64,000 nucleotides of DNA, from positions 102,613 to 166,612 of the forward strand of contig JADFXM010000011.1 of assembly GCA_015233565.1 (NCBI GenBank), in the 5' to 3' direction. Below the pieces are notes generated by a model. The model saw nothing but the letters and a program-made list of their open reading frames with translations, did no database searches and was not told the DNA's origin. Positions within the stretch are counted from its first letter, which is position 1. Each line of letters opens with the position of its first letter. Positions 63,702-64,000 of this stretch are shown here, one piece after another. The DNA is from Candidatus Rifleibacteriota bacterium. Lineage in GTDB: Bacteria > Muiribacteriota > Ozemobacteria > Ozemobacterales > Ozemobacteraceae. The position numbers were made by a program, and so were the translations under genes.

Positions 63702-64000
63702 GCCTCATGCCAAGTTCTGGTCAAGATGGTGCTTGAGCTTGTTGCCGAACTAACAAAAAACGATTATTTATGAAAAAAATCAAAACATAAAAGCAGCTAC
63801 TAAAGCCGGATTAATGTTTTGTACTTTCAGACATCCCAATCTCGGGGATTTAGATTTGATACCATTTTTTCGGTTGATGAATTGCCAACTTGCTTTGGAA
63901 GGAATCTTCTGATTTAGTTTTATGTAAGTTGGTCTCAGGATAAAATCCAACCGAAAAGTATTCCAAAATCAGAAAACTACCTTTTGAAGCCCTTTTCCGA
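63702..64000. other. Right-end intergenic region
   Basis: 299 bp with no supported gene, no clear hairpin and no match to the repeat families above. Confidence 0.5.

Noticed and set aside
1..64000. tRNA and rRNA genes
   Set aside because: I looked through the intergenic gaps for T-loop-like sequences and cloverleaf pairings and found none that were convincing.

Overview
The window is a chromosomal segment of about 43% GC by eye, with densely packed genes and no tRNA, rRNA, CRISPR array or intact insertion sequence that I could find. Gene content points to an anaerobic bacterium with a Gram-negative type envelope. It has an outer-membrane-porin-like beta barrel ending in Phe, a lipoprotein, a PilB/GspE-type secretion ATPase, UDP-galactopyranose mutase, histidine-to-glutamate degradation, a 2-hydroxyacyl-CoA-dehydratase-type activase, ferredoxin-like proteins and the mercury methylation pair HgcA/HgcB. 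The phylum cannot be fixed from the sequence alone. A poorly sampled lineage such as Riflebacteria/Ozemobacteria is one guess, held with low confidence.

Layout. 0.4-6.7 kb: a histidine catabolic operon (HgdC-like activase, hutH, hutU, glutamate formimidoyltransferase, an enlarged pdxA-like gene) with no imidazolonepropionase in view. 6.7-8.3 kb: a glycosyltransferase and an rRNA pseudouridine synthase. 8.4-16.8 kb: an exported Ser-rich protein, a very unusual PilB/GspE ATPase fused to a histidine-kinase-type ATPase domain, a TPR protein and a single-ring Clp-like AAA+ protein. 16.8-21 kb: an envelope operon (GT14 glycosyltransferase, glf, rhodanese, rhomboid-like protein, uppP). 21-24.9 kb: a LysM protein, an ATP-grasp-like protein and an SH3 protein.

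24.9-31.6 kb is the most striking region. One same-strand cluster runs arsR, arsC, acr3, a Cys-tailed exported thioredoxin-like gene, an FtsX/LolD-type ABC transporter, hgcA, hgcB. It starts at a clear sigma70 promoter overlapped by a perfect ArsR-type operator and ends at a strong hairpin. This suggests that mercury methylation is wired into an arsenic-responsive operon, together with a dedicated exporter and several Cys-rich tails.

31.6-41.6 kb is accessory in character. It holds an AAA ATPase remnant, a DUF1566-type protein, a haem-containing fatty acid cis/trans isomerase with higher GC, a collagen-like plus seven-repeat propeller lipoprotein, and a DUF885 peptidase. 41.9-50.7 kb: a ferredoxin-nitroreductase, tldD/tldE, a FucI-like isomerase overlapping queC, tcdA and a porin. 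51-56 kb: a PHP protein, an ACT-domain protein plus UPF0210, a zinc-ribbon protein and MTA phosphorylase. 56-58.9 kb is a decaying stretch with a glycosyltransferase fragment, a shortened pectate-lyase-like gene, a frameshifted methyltransferase and a perfect 17-bp-arm palindrome. 58.9-63.7 kb: an M48 protease and the full oxidative pentose phosphate set gnd-zwf-pgl.

Four families of dispersed intergenic repeats are visible. They include a roughly 137-bp MITE-like element with inverted ends (three copies, one inside the ars-hgc cluster) and an exact 60-bp repeat. No transposase accompanies any of them.
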